The notes under the pieces: generated by a model
Seen by the model: only the letters and a program-made list of their open reading frames with translations
What the model was told of the DNA's origin: nothing
Database searches by the model: none
Assembly: GCF_901933205.1 (NCBI RefSeq)
Contig: NC_044577.1
Location: 1,054,001 to 1,118,000, forward strand
Length of the DNA stretch: 64,000 nt
From: Camarhynchus parvulus
Lineage: Eukaryota; Chordata; Aves; Passeriformes; Thraupidae
Direction: 5' to 3'
In this document: positions 23,576-35,640 of the stretch, piece by piece
How the letters are laid out: each line of letters opens with the position of its first letter
How positions within the stretch are numbered: position 1 is the first letter of the stretch
Translations under genes and position numbers: made by a program

Positions 23576-24164
23576 CTGGCATCCTCTGCCTGCATCCTCT
23601 GCCTGTTTGCTCCTGATATGAGGAACATCTCACCAGAGGGTCCAGAGCTCATTTCCCACGAATTCTGCCTGAGTGGGAGCGACCTGAGCCTGGAGGAATC
23701 TCCTGGGCAGCAGGAAGCCCCAGCTCCTGATGGCAGAGCACACTCTGAGGGGGTCTGGGCCGTGCTGTGCCCATGCAAGGACGAGCAGGGCACTCAGCAG
23801 GGCCTGTCCCTCTGCTTCCTGCACAGAGCCCAGCTCCCAGGCTGCTCCAGAGGAGGGGCAAACGGGCTGGAAAGCTGACAGCTAGGTTGGCTTCCCTTGG
23901 ATCTGTGCCTGAGCTGCCAGCTCAGCCAGACAGAAGGCTGCTTCCTTATTTATTTCATAATTAAAGTGAAAGGCATCTTCTGTGAGCCAGCCCATTTTCC
24001 TCAATACTCACAACTGTCAATGGTTTATGCCTTCAGGATCCCTGGGATCCTTGTGAGAGAGCTGGAGTTCCCTGCTCCCCCAAAACACGATTTTTCTGTG
24101 CTGGAACTAATTTCAAGCCTAGCTGTCCCACTGCAGTGACCATGAACTAGCTCTGAGTTGTCAC
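23576..24164. other. Non-repetitive stretch, no gene seen
   Basis: No repeat or exon recognised. Confidence 0.5.
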
Positions 24165-24358
24165 GCTCAAAAAAACCCAAAAAAACCCCAACCAAACAAA
24201 AAAAAAAAAAAAACAAAAACCCCCCCAAAAACAAACAAACAAAAAAACCCCACAAACCAAACAAAACAAAGCAAAAACCAAACAACAACAACAACAAAAA
24301 AAAAAAAAAACCCAAAAAAACAAAACAAAAAACAACTAAAACAAAAACAAAAAATAAC
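24165..24358. repeat. A/C-only low-complexity tract
   Basis: Nearly 200 bp of A and C (AAAAAACCC, ACAAACAAAC and CAACAACAACAA types) with almost no G or T on the plus strand. The C runs give G runs on the minus strand. Plus-strand Lys/Pro/Thr frames here are artefacts. Confidence 0.93.
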
Positions 24359-24786
24359 CCCATGGAATGGAGCAAATCCTACTCTCAGCTTCAGATCTGC
24401 TCTAGCACCAGCCCAGCTGGGGTAAGTCAGTGTTCAACCAACACGAAGCAGAGTAATCCGTGTTTCAATGGGAATCCCTCCCCAGACCTGTGTTTTTCCT
24501 GCACAACCACCACGGGCTGGGAATGGTGAGGAAAGATTGGAAAATCCTCCTGTCCCACCCCAGAGCCTTGATGGCAACCCCAGGGCTGTCCCCACCCCAG
24601 AGCTGAGGCAAAGCCTGCCTGCCACGAGGTGTAACGTGGTTGGCAGGGTTTGACAGTGAGTTCAGGGGAGAAGGAACACGATATTCCTCTTGGCTGTCTC
24701 ATTTCAAACCCTTGGAGATGAGCTCCAATCATCCCTCAAGCTGGACACGGGGTATTTCCTTCCTCGTGCCTCAGTTTCCTGCCGCT
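24359..24786. other. Non-repetitive stretch, no gene seen
   Basis: No repeat or exon recognised. Confidence 0.5.
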
Positions 24787-24970
24787 GTTATGGGAAGGAA
24801 TCGTTCCCTGGGAGGGTGGGGAGGGGCTGGGATGGAATTCCCAGAGAAGCTGTGGCTGCCCCTGGATCCCTGGAAGTGTCCAAGGCTGGATATTGGGGCC
24901 TGGACCAACCAGGGCTGAGGAGTGGAACTGGATGATCTCCCTTCCAACCCAAACCATGCCAGGATTCCAT
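24787..24970 (+). mobile_element. CR1 fragment (3' end)
   Basis: Reads TTCCCTGGGAGGGTGGGGAG, GAAGCTGTGGCTGCCCCTGG and CTTCCAACCCAAACCATGCC. Plus-strand, about 180 bp. Confidence 0.92.
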
Positions 24971-27900
24971 CCTGCCTGTGCCCAGAGGAAAGGAGCTATT
25001 GGGACGTGCCAGCTTTGGCCCCATCCCCGTGCCCACCAGGAGCAGCAGCAGTTTGGTGTCAGTAAATGGAAGCAGCCCCTGAGTGTGCAGTTTATTTATT
25101 TCCAGATCATTAAGCCTTCTCCTAGCGACAGCGTTTAAAAGCCACGATGACGTTTCATTCCTCCTTCCCCCCCTTCTGCTGTTTGGCTCTTGAAAATTAA
25201 AAGATAAGCTTTGTAAATCTCACCGAGAAGAGGGAACTGTCACTTCAGCTTTAGAAGAAAAGCCAGCAAAGAAACAAAATTCCTCTTTTGGCAGAGGAGG
25301 AAAAAAAAAATCCATTATTAAAGGCTTAGAGACAAAGGCTCTCGACACAATTAAAGGCAAACCTAAGCCTTTGAAAGCAGAGGGCATGACACTGGAATAC
25401 ACACAAGAGGTGGAGATGAAAGCCTCCATTGTGGGGCTGCTGAAAAAGTTAAGGGGGGAGAAAAAAAAAAGAAAAAGAGGAGAGTTTCAATGGATGCATT
25501 TGCCTAAACCAAACTGGATGAGAAGCTTCCTAGAGAATGGCTGGAGTCCTCCCATGTGTTTACACAATGCCAAGAGCCGCTGGGCTCAGCCTTAATTAGG
25601 ATCCTGGGGCACTACTGGAATAACTTGGGGGGCGAGGGTCACAATGTTCATTAGGCAGAAAGAAAACAGGGCTCTGATATTTTCCCTGGGAAACTTTCCA
25701 CCTGGGCAGCCTAATCTTCCTCTCCAGCCCGCTCAGCTGGGGCAGATGATGTTTGGTTTGGTGTTGTCCAGGCAGGAGAGCCGACTGGTGGGGACACAGG
25801 TGACTCTCAGCCCAACAGCAGTGGGAAGATGTGGCCGCCTCTGGAAAACACTGAGCCTTCCTGGCTCTAAATCAAGAGCACCAGATCCAAGGATAACAGC
25901 ATCCAGGATGGCAGAAATGTTGTTGAAATGCTTTGTTCCAAAAGCTGCCCCTTGCTCCCTACCCCTCCATGTCCAACCAGCAGCGCCACGAGCCAAACCC
26001 TCACCCTGAGATGCCCCCAACCACCATGGAAATGTCCAAAACCCCTCACTACTGCTTGGCAAACCCTGAGCTGGCAAGAGACCACCAGCACCACTCCATA
26101 AAACCATGGATTTGCCATCCACCCCCTCCTGCAACTTCCCAAAGCCAGGGTGGCCTGACCCTAGGTGGCTGCACCATGCTGGGGGGATGATGATGATGTT
26201 CCTGCTGTCCTAAACTCTGACTCCTCCCTGAGAGCCTCAGAGGGCTTTAAAAGAGAGCAGCTCCCTCTTTGCTGTGGATCACATGGGTTGTTTTTCCCCA
26301 CCTGGTGTGTTAACACAGGCAGTTTAATTTTCATTAGTGCTGGGTTTAGTCCAGGGCTCGGCAGGGAGGGCAGGAATTACTTATACCCAAACTCAGCACC
26401 GTTTTTGGGAGGTTGGAGGGGGAGGCTCTGTGGTAAGGACAGTGCACAGAGTGCCAGGAAGGGCTCTCATTACAGGCACATGACTTTTTAATCCTAATTC
26501 TCCTCTCCACAGCAGCTCCTGGGATAGCTGAGCCTGGTTTGGGGTGACTCAGGTGGAGGCCAGAGCACATTTACATCCTGCTCATAGGCACAGGCCAGCC
26601 TAATTCACTGTGTCCCACTCTGAAAATAAAAGCAAGGTCCGGGGATGGGTTTAGAGTCCTTTTTGCGTGTGTGTATTGTGTTTTCCATTGGTCCGTTCCA
26701 TCACCAAGGAGACGGAATTCCTACACTCGCTGTTTCAGACACAAATCCCAGCTCCTGTGCCAATGGCCATCACAGCACAATTACATAAGGAACGTGTGGT
26801 GTGCTGAGCTGGGGCTTTGCTCCCCGTACCTGTGATCTGCCGGGGTTTTGTGGCCATCCAAAGGGGAGCACAACATCCTCCAGGTCTGCTCCTGGAGCCC
26901 AAATCCCTCCTGGCACCCTGGCCCAGAGTTGCCTGGAATCACTCGCCTCGTATCCCATGTAAGAAAATCCTGCATAAAACGCAGCAGGGAAAGGAGAAGA
27001 ACTCCTGGGCTGCTCCTGCAACAGCAGCTGAGGCAGGAATTGAGGAAACACCTCTGCTGCCAGGCCATTTCCTGTCCTCACGGAGCAGCAATGCCCCTCT
27101 CTGTTCCCTAATCCTGGTTTTTGTCTCTCCCTCCCTCTCAACCCCGCTCCTAAGTGTGAGATCAGTTTTCAAAGCACTACACAGGATGGTATTAATGGGA
27201 ATTCTGTGCCCGGGATGCCTTTCAGAGTGCCAAGTTTATCCCCCAGGACACAGACTGTCTCCTGTTGTTTGCCTGACGCCTGTCACACTGGCCTCCATCT
27301 CCATGGCAATCCCGAAAATCCAGCACCTGATGGAAAATGGGAGGCAGAGCTGCTGCAAGGAGGGCAGGGCAGTGTCCACTGCAGGATGCTGGGACGAACG
27401 GGGTGTTTGCCACGGGTCAGAGGTGCCTGGGGGGCTCTCAGAGCTGCGGAACCTCAACGCAAAGCCACTTACATAAATGGTTACCTAAGGATGTGTCTTC
27501 CCAGATCTGCATCACAGGAGGGCGGCTCCAGTGGCACACCAGGGAAGATGTGTCAGGAGGAATTCCTGATCCTGACTGCTGGAGGTTTTGAAAGTGGAAG
27601 TGTTGCCTCTCTGAGCCCCCCTAAAGCAGCCCAGAAGAGAAAGCCAGAGAGATGCTGTGCTTTGCAGCAGAGGGATCCCCCCATGCACTGCTCAGTGTCT
27701 CTGCATTTGACCTCCCAACCTCCCAAAATGCAGCCCAAACACATCTGGTCTTCAGGGCCGGCTTCTTACATCTCACCCTGCCCTGTCCTCTTCTAGAATC
27801 AGCAGCAAAACCCTTCCTTGAAGCAACAGCTGGTTTCCACGATCTTATTTTCAAGCCAACTCCTTAACAGATACTCCCTTCCCCTCCTCCCCCCCCACCC

Positions 27901-29244
27901 AGTTTTAGCTGTGTTACTGCTCCATCTGGTCCCTCCGTGCTTGGAGGAATGCCAATGCCTCCTAGGGAAGGAAAATAAAACCTTCTCTTCACTTTGGGAT
28001 TGCTGGGAAAACGTGAGCAGGCAGTGGCAATGTCCACGTCCATTTTCAATTCCGACTCTGGAGCATCCCAGGAGGCTTCCAGCAGCTCTGAGCCTGTGTC
28101 TGCTGCCGAGTCAAGGTGGTCTCCATCCCCCTTGGGTATCTCTGGGCACCCCTTGGACCAGCCTGAGGTGCGGAGAGAGGAGCTGAGTGGGTGGCACTGC
28201 ATGGAAAAACATTCCTCTGGGGTCTTAACCTGTCTGCAGACCTCAGGCATTCCTTTCCTTCTGCTCCTCTCCCCTGCAAAAAATGAAACACACCAACTTC
28301 TAAAGGTGGAGGAAGTCCTGGAAGATTTCTCCAAAATCCAGGAGACTGTGGCACCATTTCCCACTTGTTGAGGAGAAACCTGCTGCACCAGCTCTGCTTT
28401 CCTGCTCCCGAGGTGGAGCAGCACTTTTTTGGGATTGGCGAGAGGGAATACGTAGTTTGCCATTCCTGCCTGCACCAGACCAGACAAGCATCCTGGAAAA
28501 CATCAGGAAGCCCAGTCCAGGATGAAGTAAAGGCTCTGGGGCACTTCCCATTGTTGCTGGTGCACGTGAGGAAAAGTTCCTTTGTTTTTAGGACAATAGC
28601 TTCCTTGCCTCCAGGGATCCTGGTTCCAGCTCTTTTCTTGCCTGTGTTAGGGCTCAGGAATGAAAAACAAAGGAGGGATTGAGGAAAGCAAGGCCAAGCA
28701 ACCCCGGGAAAGGGTGGGTTTGTGCTCCCCTGAGCACGGGCTTTGTTAGGGCAGCCAGGGAGGTGTGAGATTATGGCAGAGGGGATTTTCCCTGCTGCTA
28801 GCAGCCCGCGGCCATGGCTGGGTTTGTCACTAGGACACCCATAAAGGACAGGGATATAAAATCTCCAGGGCTCAGGGCCATGCTGGGAAGCTGCAGCCCC
28901 AAAAGCCTCTCTGCCAGCAGGGTGTCTGCATCCAGCTCCTGTCCTCGGCGCCTAATCCGAGGAGACAGCAAAGACACTCACACTGCCAGGCATCCATCCT
29001 CCTGGGAGCGGGGCTGTGCCTGCTGGGGAAGTGTCTCCACAGTGGCTGAGCATTCCCAGCTCTGGGAAGGGGCTGATGCCCAGGCAGCTGGTTCATGCTG
29101 CAGTGACTTGCCAGGAGAGGCAGTGTCCTGTTTAAATCAGCACAGCCCACAGAGGTCTCAGGTGCAGGAGGGAGCCTAGGCCCTTCCAGAGCTGTCCTGT
29201 GCTTAGGAACACATCGTGCCACAAGTTCTGCTTGTCCCTTAAAC
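24971..29244. other. Longest repeat-free stretch (4.3 kb), no gene seen
   Basis: No transposon was recognised. Small AT-rich islands at about 25080-25215 and 26290-26345 stand out from the GC-rich background and could be conserved noncoding DNA. Open frames up to 219 codons (26817-27476) overlap on both strands, start in no consistent context and show no domain. If any undetected exon exists in the window, this stretch and 17.7-20.0 kb are the likeliest places. Confidence 0.45.
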
Positions 29245-29650
29245 CAGTAAAGAATTATGGAATTGTTGAGGTTGGAAAAGACCTCCAAGATCATCAAGTC
29301 CAACTGTTCCCCAGGCAGTGCCAAGGCCACCACGAAAACCACGTCCCCACGGCAACATCCAAGTGTCTCTTGAGCACCTCCAGGCATGGGGAGTCCACTA
29401 CCCTGGGTAGCTCCTGCCAATCCCTGAGCACCCTTTCCATGGGGAAATTCCTGCTGATGTTCAACCTGAGCCTGCCCTGGCCCAGGCTGAGGCCGTTCCC
29501 TCTCCTCCTGTCCCTGTCCCCCTGGAGCACAGCCCAACCATCCCCCTCCTGTCAGGAGCTGTGCAGAGCCACAAGGTCCCCCCTGAGCCTCCTTTTCTCC
29601 AGGCTGAGCCCCTTCCCAGCTCCCTCAGCCGCTCCAAAACCTCCCAGCCC
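29245..29650 (-). mobile_element. CR1 fragment with ORF2 C-terminal remnant
   Basis: Starts AATTGTTGAGGTTGGAAAAG followed by CAAGATCATCAAGTCCAAC. It extends into the reversed end of ORF2 (CATGGGGAAATTCCTGCTGATG, cut here as GGGAAATTCCTGCTGATG, and CCTTTTCTCCAGGCTGAGCC). On the minus strand parts of the reverse-transcriptase C-terminus can still be followed, with frameshifts. Inactive. Confidence 0.9.
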
Positions 29651-30772
29651 TGCCCCATGATGCACACAGGGCTTTAGATGCAGTTTAAAGGGATTGTGGA
29701 TCAATCCCTGCTGCCTCCCCACCCTGGCAGGGAGGAGGTTCCCAGAGCTCCAGGCCTGGCTTTGCTCTCTCAGCCTCTGCACGTAAAGCCAGGCTTTAGA
29801 AGGTAGTTCAAAATCTTCCTCCTGTTAGGAAAGATTAACACCTGGCAAAAAAAGCTTTTTTTGGGGTGATGCCCATCCCAGTTTTGTAAAGTGAGGGGGA
29901 CAAAGCCTCGGAGCAGAGAGGTTCCTACTCCTTTCCACAAGCCTTGGAGCAGGGAATTACTTAACAGCACCACTGATAATTATTTGTGAGGAATCCGTGA
30001 AAACTAATTAGATGTTAGGAAGCTTAATTAGGCTGCTTTCCTTGAAAGGAGAGGGAAAATCAGGGATTCTCACATCCTTCAGTGCCCATCCCCAGCTCAG
30101 CTGAGCTTGAGGCCCAAGTTACACCTGGCCAACCATGGCAATCCTTCCTGGGAAGGACCAACAAGGATGGAGTCCACCCCAATAATCCCACCCCTGAGAC
30201 ATGGCCCTAAAGCTCCCTGAGTCCTGGCAGCCTTGGGAGTGTGACCATTCCCTGGGGAGCCTGTTCTAGGTGCAGGAAAGCAGCCCCAAATTGTGCTTCC
30301 AAGCACCAACCTCGGCCAGGGGAACCCTGGCTGTGTGAGGCAGAGTGTCCCTTCCCTCTGATCCAGCCCTGAGCATCCCTTCTGCTCCTCAAAACACGCC
30401 GATGGATGGGCCTGGAGGTGGCACACAGCAAGGCAAGAGGCAGGAGCAGGGAAGGAATCCTTTCCTCTCCACAGGACCTGCATCTGGATTCCATCAAGCT
30501 CATGGCAGGCCATTCCCAGAAAAGCTGAAACCTGGAGCAAGCTGATCAACAATTAACAATTAAAAACACAGGTCTTGTTTACGTGGGGATATTGGTGGGG
30601 TTCAGCAAGCCTTGCTCAGCCAAGTCATGGGTAAAGGAGATAGCCTAGAAAATACCTGGGGTGGCTAAAAAACCCCTAAAAACCCCCTCCCCTCACTGTG
30701 GGGAGGCCCTAGAAGTGTGGAGATAAGGAAATGGAGAGGCCTGGGCTTGCCCAGGACTGAGGATGCTGCAGC
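29651..30772. other. Non-repetitive stretch with AT-rich homeodomain-like cluster
   Basis: No transposon or exon recognised. At 29960-30035, AATTATT, CTAATTAGA and CTTAATTAGG give three TAAT-type cores within 75 bp. Confidence 0.45.
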
Positions 30773-30777
30773 AGCAC

Positions 30778-31448
30778 TGTTGAAGATTGCAATGCAGGAT
30801 GTTTTCAATTCCCATCTGTATGGCAGATCACCTTTTGTCAGGTGGGCAGTTTGCCTTTGAATGACCACATTCACACCTCCCTCGGGAGGGGACATTGCTG
30901 ATAACAGACTATTGAATATCAGTGCATGACTGATAAGAACTGTAACATCCCATTGGGAGATGCTCCGCCCAGAGGGAGGAGCCAAGCATTCCTACCCAGA
31001 TATAACCTGAGATTCTGGAACACCTGCCGAGCTTTTCTCCACAGGATTCCCCAGAGGAACAGCAGCTGCCTCTTCCCCCACTGGATCTTCAGAGGAAGAA
31101 TCCATCCTTCTCTACAGATCCTCCTTGCTCCACCAGAACCACAGCTGACACTTCAGAGGGCTGCAGCCACATTTTCAATGGGACTGCCACCAACACCCTG
31201 ACCCACAGGGTGTCAGGTTGGGTTCTGACTCCGTCAGTGTTGTTCTAGTGGACTGCATTGTTTATTCTATCCTTTTATTTTTTCTTTCCCTATTAAATAA
31301 CTGTTATTTCCTACTCCTATACTTTTGGCCTAAGAGCTCCTTAATTTAAAATTATAGCAATTCGGAGGGGTGGGGAGGGTTTACATTCTCAATTTCAGGG
31401 GAGGCTCCTGCCTTCCTTAGCAGAATCCTGTCTTTCCAAACCAAGACA
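30778..31448 (+). mobile_element. LTR, family A
   Basis: Plus-orientation relative of the LTRs at 6301 and 48656. Shared blocks are CATCCCATTGGGAGATGCTC, GGAGGAGCCAAGCATTCCT, TATAACCTGAG (TATA-like, about 31001), GGACTGCCACCAACACCCTG and TTTCCAAACCAAGACA at the right end. The left part is diverged (TGTTGAAGATTGC). The flanks share only GCAC with an offset, so no clean duplication supports the exact ends. It is the oldest-looking of the three copies. Confidence 0.82.
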
Positions 31449-31453
31449 TGCAC

Positions 31454-31856
31454 CCATGGAGAGATCCCACCATGGAGAGCTCCCAGCACTGCACGGGGCT
31501 CCCTCTCCCCAGCAGGGATCCAAAGTGGAGAGTGATTCAGCAGGGTATTGATTGAACTCTCTGCAGACAAATGACCTCTCTCTCTCTCTGGGCCACGCTT
31601 TTTAGTGCAGGGCTTCAGCCTCCTGCATGAATATTTGAATAGATTTACAGTGGGGTGGCTTCACCTCTGCAGGGATGGGGAGAAGCAGGAAGGGAAGCAC
31701 AGGTTGGAGGTTTGGAGTTTCTGCTGGCAGGCTGTGAATTTGAGGTTTTTCCACATAAAGAGGTTCCCACTGCTCTCAATTCCCATTAGCACTGCACCAG
31801 AAGCACACACTTGGCTGCAGTTCTCCGGTCTGCAGCTCAGAGGAGGGTGAGGGATC
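31454..31856. other. Non-repetitive stretch, no gene seen
   Basis: Short CT run at 31571-31588; otherwise nothing recognised. Confidence 0.5.
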
Positions 31857-32055
31857 AATCATGGCATCATTTGGGGTGGAAAAGCCCCCAAGGTCATCGA
31901 GTCCAGCACTGCCAAGCCCACCACTAACCCACATCCCCAAGTGCCACATCTGCGTGGGTTAAATCCCTCCAGGGACGGGGACTCCGTCGTTGCTCTGGAC
32001 AGCTTCTTTCCATGAAGGAATTTTTCCTAAAATCCAATTTAAACCTAAACCAAGA
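31857..32055 (-). mobile_element. CR1-like fragment (3' end)
   Basis: Starts ATCATGGCATCATTTGGGGT and continues AAGGTCATCGAGTCCAGCAC, AAGTGCCACATCTGCGTGGG and TTCCATGAAGGAATTTTTCC. Minus-strand, about 200 bp. Confidence 0.82.
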
Positions 32056-32252
32056 TGAGCTACACTGGAAGGGGAGGGGGGATGCACACGGCCACCAACA
32101 TCCTATGGCTTGGGTGAGGCTCACACCTCACCCAAAACTCTACTCTCATTCAGCAGACCAAGAACTCCTGGCAGAGGGGCTCCTCCATGGTTGCAGAGAA
32201 CATTTTCCCTCCAAAAGATGTATTTTTCCATTTTTTCCCTGTACAAAAGAAG

Positions 32253-32779
32253 TGATGGAACCCTGGTTGCTGAGAATTTCAGACTTTCTGCGCTGACAGG
32301 CACTGACCCCCAAGAGAACACTGCATTGACCTGAGGCCACGGAGAAGGCTTCGAAAATGAAGTGATAGAACTAAAATTATGGGTGTGGAGTTTGAATAGA
32401 AGTGTGAAATATCACATGGTGGAAAAGCTTGAGTTTAAGGTTTTAGAATATAGTAATATATAAAACAAGATAGAGATTTTAGGGCAGTAGCTAGTCCTTC
32501 TTCTTCATAAGTTTGAGTAGTATTGTCTAATTAAATTAAAAGTGGACATTGCAGACCGCAAGTAGTCATTAAGTTAAAAAGTAAAAATAATTCGTCTTCT
32601 CTTAATTAGACAGTTTATCCTTAAAAAACCCTTATAAAGAAAAAGACACGACTCCATTTTTAACTTATAAAAGTACTGTGAAACTCACAGTTTGTAAAAC
32701 TATAATATAAATAAAAACTAATAAACACCTAAATGCAAATTAAAAATACCACCTGACAGATTTAACACCAACCTTAACA
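32253..32779 (+). mobile_element. LTR, family C
   Basis: Plus-orientation relative of the LTRs at 11900, 15256 and 60177. It begins TGATGGAACCCTGGTTGCTG and carries GAGAATTTCAGACTTTCTG and AATAAACACC (about 32720). It ends near TTAACA, immediately before an A/C tract. The left flank AAGAAG has no match at the right, where the A/C tract may have replaced it. Confidence 0.8.
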
Positions 32780-32832
32780 AAAAAAAAAACCAAAAACAAA
32801 AACAAAAAACCCAACAACAACAAAAAAAAAAT
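32780..32832. repeat. A/C-only low-complexity tract abutting LTR C
   Basis: An A run, then CCAAAAACAAAAAC and CCCAACAACAACAAAAA. It starts at the last bases of the LTR and has no G or T on the plus strand. Confidence 0.88.
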
Positions 32833-34114
32833 TCCACAAGGAAGCAGCACACAAACCATCACAGCCTTGGAAGAATCCAGGCTGCTTTACCCCAGCTGGG
32901 AGGAGGCATCTCCAAACTGGAGATGTTTCATCCCCACGTGGCTGCTGTGACAGCTTGAAACAGGAATCCTGCAGCACCCGGGATCATCTGCATCCCAAAT
33001 CCAAACATCCTGTGTCATCCCCTGCAGCAGAAACCAGCTGCTCTTTGGCTGTGAGCTTTGAGAGGGGGAATGCCTGCATTCTGCAAGGAATTCTGCAATG
33101 GAATTCTGCATTCTGTAATCAATAGGACAACACGTGGAAATGCTGCCAGCCCAGCTCCCAGTCCTGCCCCTCTTTACCTCCAGAATCCCACCCTTACACA
33201 GAATTACTCCTCCCACGAGTCCATTCCTAACACAAAAAAAAAATTGGAATTTCCAGACTGTTCTTCATCTCCTCTGCACGGTGGAGGGAAATCCAAGCTG
33301 CTCTTTTCTCCCACAAAATGGGAATCTGCCACCAAATCCAGATGCAACTGTGAGACCTTACGGTATAATAAACTTAATTTTTCAACACAGTTGCTGCTGC
33401 ATCCCTTGAAGACCTGGCTTTAATGGAAAAATGAGGCAGGAATTCCATGGCTGCAGAGGTTCCAGTCATCTTTAAAGGATGAGCTTATCTTAACCCTTTT
33501 CTTACATCGAACTAAAAATGGGTTTTTTGCATCCAGGACAAAACTACAGCACCCCACCTCTATCCCACTCTCCTAAACAAACCTCAAAGGTCAACAGAGA
33601 GCTTTGATAACAAATGGAAGACCAAACCCAACCCCAGAACCCAAAGGGAGAGTTACAAACAGCACCTATTGCTCCTAGGAGTTCCCAGACATGTTGGAGC
33701 GCCAGGATTTTTACCCCTTTTCCAAGGCTGGTGGTGAAGAACCCCTCCAGGTAAAACACACGTCCACCACACAACAGTCCTGAATCCACAGCGCCAGGAA
33801 GGCTGCATTTGCTCAGAGATTTCCAGGAAATGAGTCAATCAGCAGAGGAGAAACACTGCATTGAGAAAGGGAATGGGAATTTAAAGGGATTCTTTTCAAG
33901 TTAACCAACAGAGCCGGCTGAGATGCAGAAGCCACTGAATTTGCCCTCAGGCTGTGGGGAATGAGTCATTCTCTTTTCTCTCTCTCGGTATAAATGTCAA
34001 TCCTTAGTGACTTCACCTTTTTCTCTGCATTGCTGGGAGACTGTGTCGGGCACTGCTTAAAGGTTTTTAGCACACGGAGAGGGCTGTTGGCTGCCCAGCC
34101 GGGTGTTTATTATG
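32833..34114. other. Non-repetitive stretch, no gene seen
   Basis: At 33085-33120 the word GGAATTCTGCA recurs in close succession. Nothing else was recognised. Confidence 0.5.
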
Positions 34115-34120
34115 GGATTG

Positions 34121-34796
34121 TGTCGCCATGATATTTTCTGTAAAAATCCTCTTTGCCCAGCATTTTCTCCTGGTAAGCTGAGAAGCCTCAGAGAGGAATG
34201 AAAACAAGAATTATCCGATTGCTGCTCCTGTGTTTGCTGCGTGGGAATGTGGCTTGGACATTGTTTACCCAACAGGTGAATGTTTGATCGGTTCCATGTG
34301 AATTGTTATTAATTAATGACCAATCACGGTCCAGCTGTGTCAGACTCTCTGAGTCAAAGAGTTTTTATTATTTCATTCTTGTTAAGCCTCCTGATGTATC
34401 CTTTCTCTTTCTTTAGTATAGTTTAAGTGTAGCATTCTGTGATATAATATGATATGGTATGATATGGTACGTAATAATGTAATGTAATATAATGTAATAT
34501 AATATATAATATAATGTAATGTAATATAATGTAATGTAATATAATGTAATATAATGTAATGTAATATAATGTAATGTAATATAATATAATATAATATAAT
34601 ATAATATAATATAATATAATATAATATAATATAATATAATATAATATAATATAATATAATATAATATAATATAATATAATATAATATAATATAATATAAT
34701 ATAATATAATATAATATAATATAATATCAGCCTCTGAGAACATGGACTCCAATTCTTATCTCTCACCTCAACCTGAGGACCCTCACAAACACCACA
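34121..34796 (+). mobile_element. Solo LTR, family F, with TAATA expansion
   Basis: A 676-bp LTR with intact TG...CA ends (TGTCGCCATGAT at the left, AACACCACA at the right), bounded by a perfect 6-bp duplication GGATTG (34115-34120 and 34797-34802). The shared family blocks are AAGCTGAGAAGCCTCAGAGA, TTGTTTACCCAACAGGTGA and CCAGCTGTGTCAGACTC. The short AATATAATATAG of its relatives has become a pentamer array of nearly 290 bp. A class II assignment is inferred from duplication length. Confidence 0.92.
34440..34727. repeat. (TAATA)n microsatellite inside LTR F
   Basis: Degenerate ATATGATATGG and AATGTAATATA units pass into a perfect pentamer run from about 34579 to 34727. The Tyr/Ile-rich minus-strand frames are artefacts of the period. 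Confidence 0.96.
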
Positions 34797-34802
34797 GGAT
34801 TG

Positions 34803-35247
34803 CACTGGGGAGGGTCTTCTCTGCTGCTGTGGCTGGCTCAGACAGGGATGGGGGGAATGTGGGGGGACCTTGGAATCTGGTCCTGCAGAGCAGATGGCTC
34901 CAGCTCTCCACTCAAGTGCTGCCTGGATCTAAGCACGGCTTAATCCCTACCCATAATTTCACGTTTTTGAGAAATGAGTAACAGAAGAACACTTCTTCTG
35001 CCCAAAGATCTCGAAGGAAGTCTGAGCCCTGGGAGATGAATCAGACAGGAAAGGGAGCTGAGCCACAGCACCAAAGTTAGGGGACTCTAACCCTGACACA
35101 TCCAGGTCCCACAGCCCCCAGGATGGTTCAGATCCCTGCATGTCCCATTTAGCCCAAGGAATAACCCAGTAATTGAGAAGGCTCTTCCCAACCAAGCTCA
35201 AGGGACTGAGTGGAGCCTGCCTCCAGCAGGAATATGTGGACCACAAA
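34803..35247. other. Non-repetitive stretch, no gene seen
   Basis: No repeat or exon recognised. Confidence 0.5.
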
Positions 35248-35640
35248 GATGCTCCAAGGGCTGGAGCCCCTCTGCTCTGGAGCCAGGCTGAAACTGGATG
35301 AGGAGGAGGCTCCAGGGAGAGCTCAGAGCTCCTTCCAGGGCCTAAAGAGGCTCCAGGAGAGCTGGAGAGGGACTGGGGACAAGGCATGGAGGGACAGGAC
35401 ACAGGGAATGGCTCCCACTGCCAGAGGGCAGGGATGGATGGGATATTGGGAATGAGGAATTGTTCCCTGGGAAGGTGGGTAGGCCCTGGCACAGAGAAGC
35501 CTCAGATTCCTCACCCTGGAAGTGTTCCAGGCCAGGCTGGACAGGGCTTGGAGCACCCTGGGATAGTGGAAGGTGTCCCTGCCCATGGCAGGGGGTGGAA
35601 TGAGATGGAATTTTGGGTTCCTTCCACACCACATCCCTCA
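35248..35640 (+). mobile_element. CR1 fragment (3' end)
   Basis: Plus-strand copy reading GATGCTCCAAGGGCTGGAGC, GGAGAGCTGGAGAGGGACTG, AGGAATTGTTCCCTGGGAAG, GGTGTCCCTGCCCATGGCAG and GTTCCTTCCACACCACATCC. The expected GCTGTGGCTGCCCCTGG block is missing, an internal deletion. Confidence 0.93.

Noticed and set aside
24971..29244. Protein-coding exons in the long repeat-free stretch
   Set aside because: Frames overlap on both strands, no domain or splice-bounded conserved peptide could be recognised by eye; a protein alignment would be needed.
30541..30777. Internal retroviral region upstream of LTR A
   Set aside because: No primer-binding, gag, pol or env similarity was visible.
34413..34805. 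Tyr/Ile-rich minus-strand frame of 130 codons
   Set aside because: It is the TAATA microsatellite read in frame.
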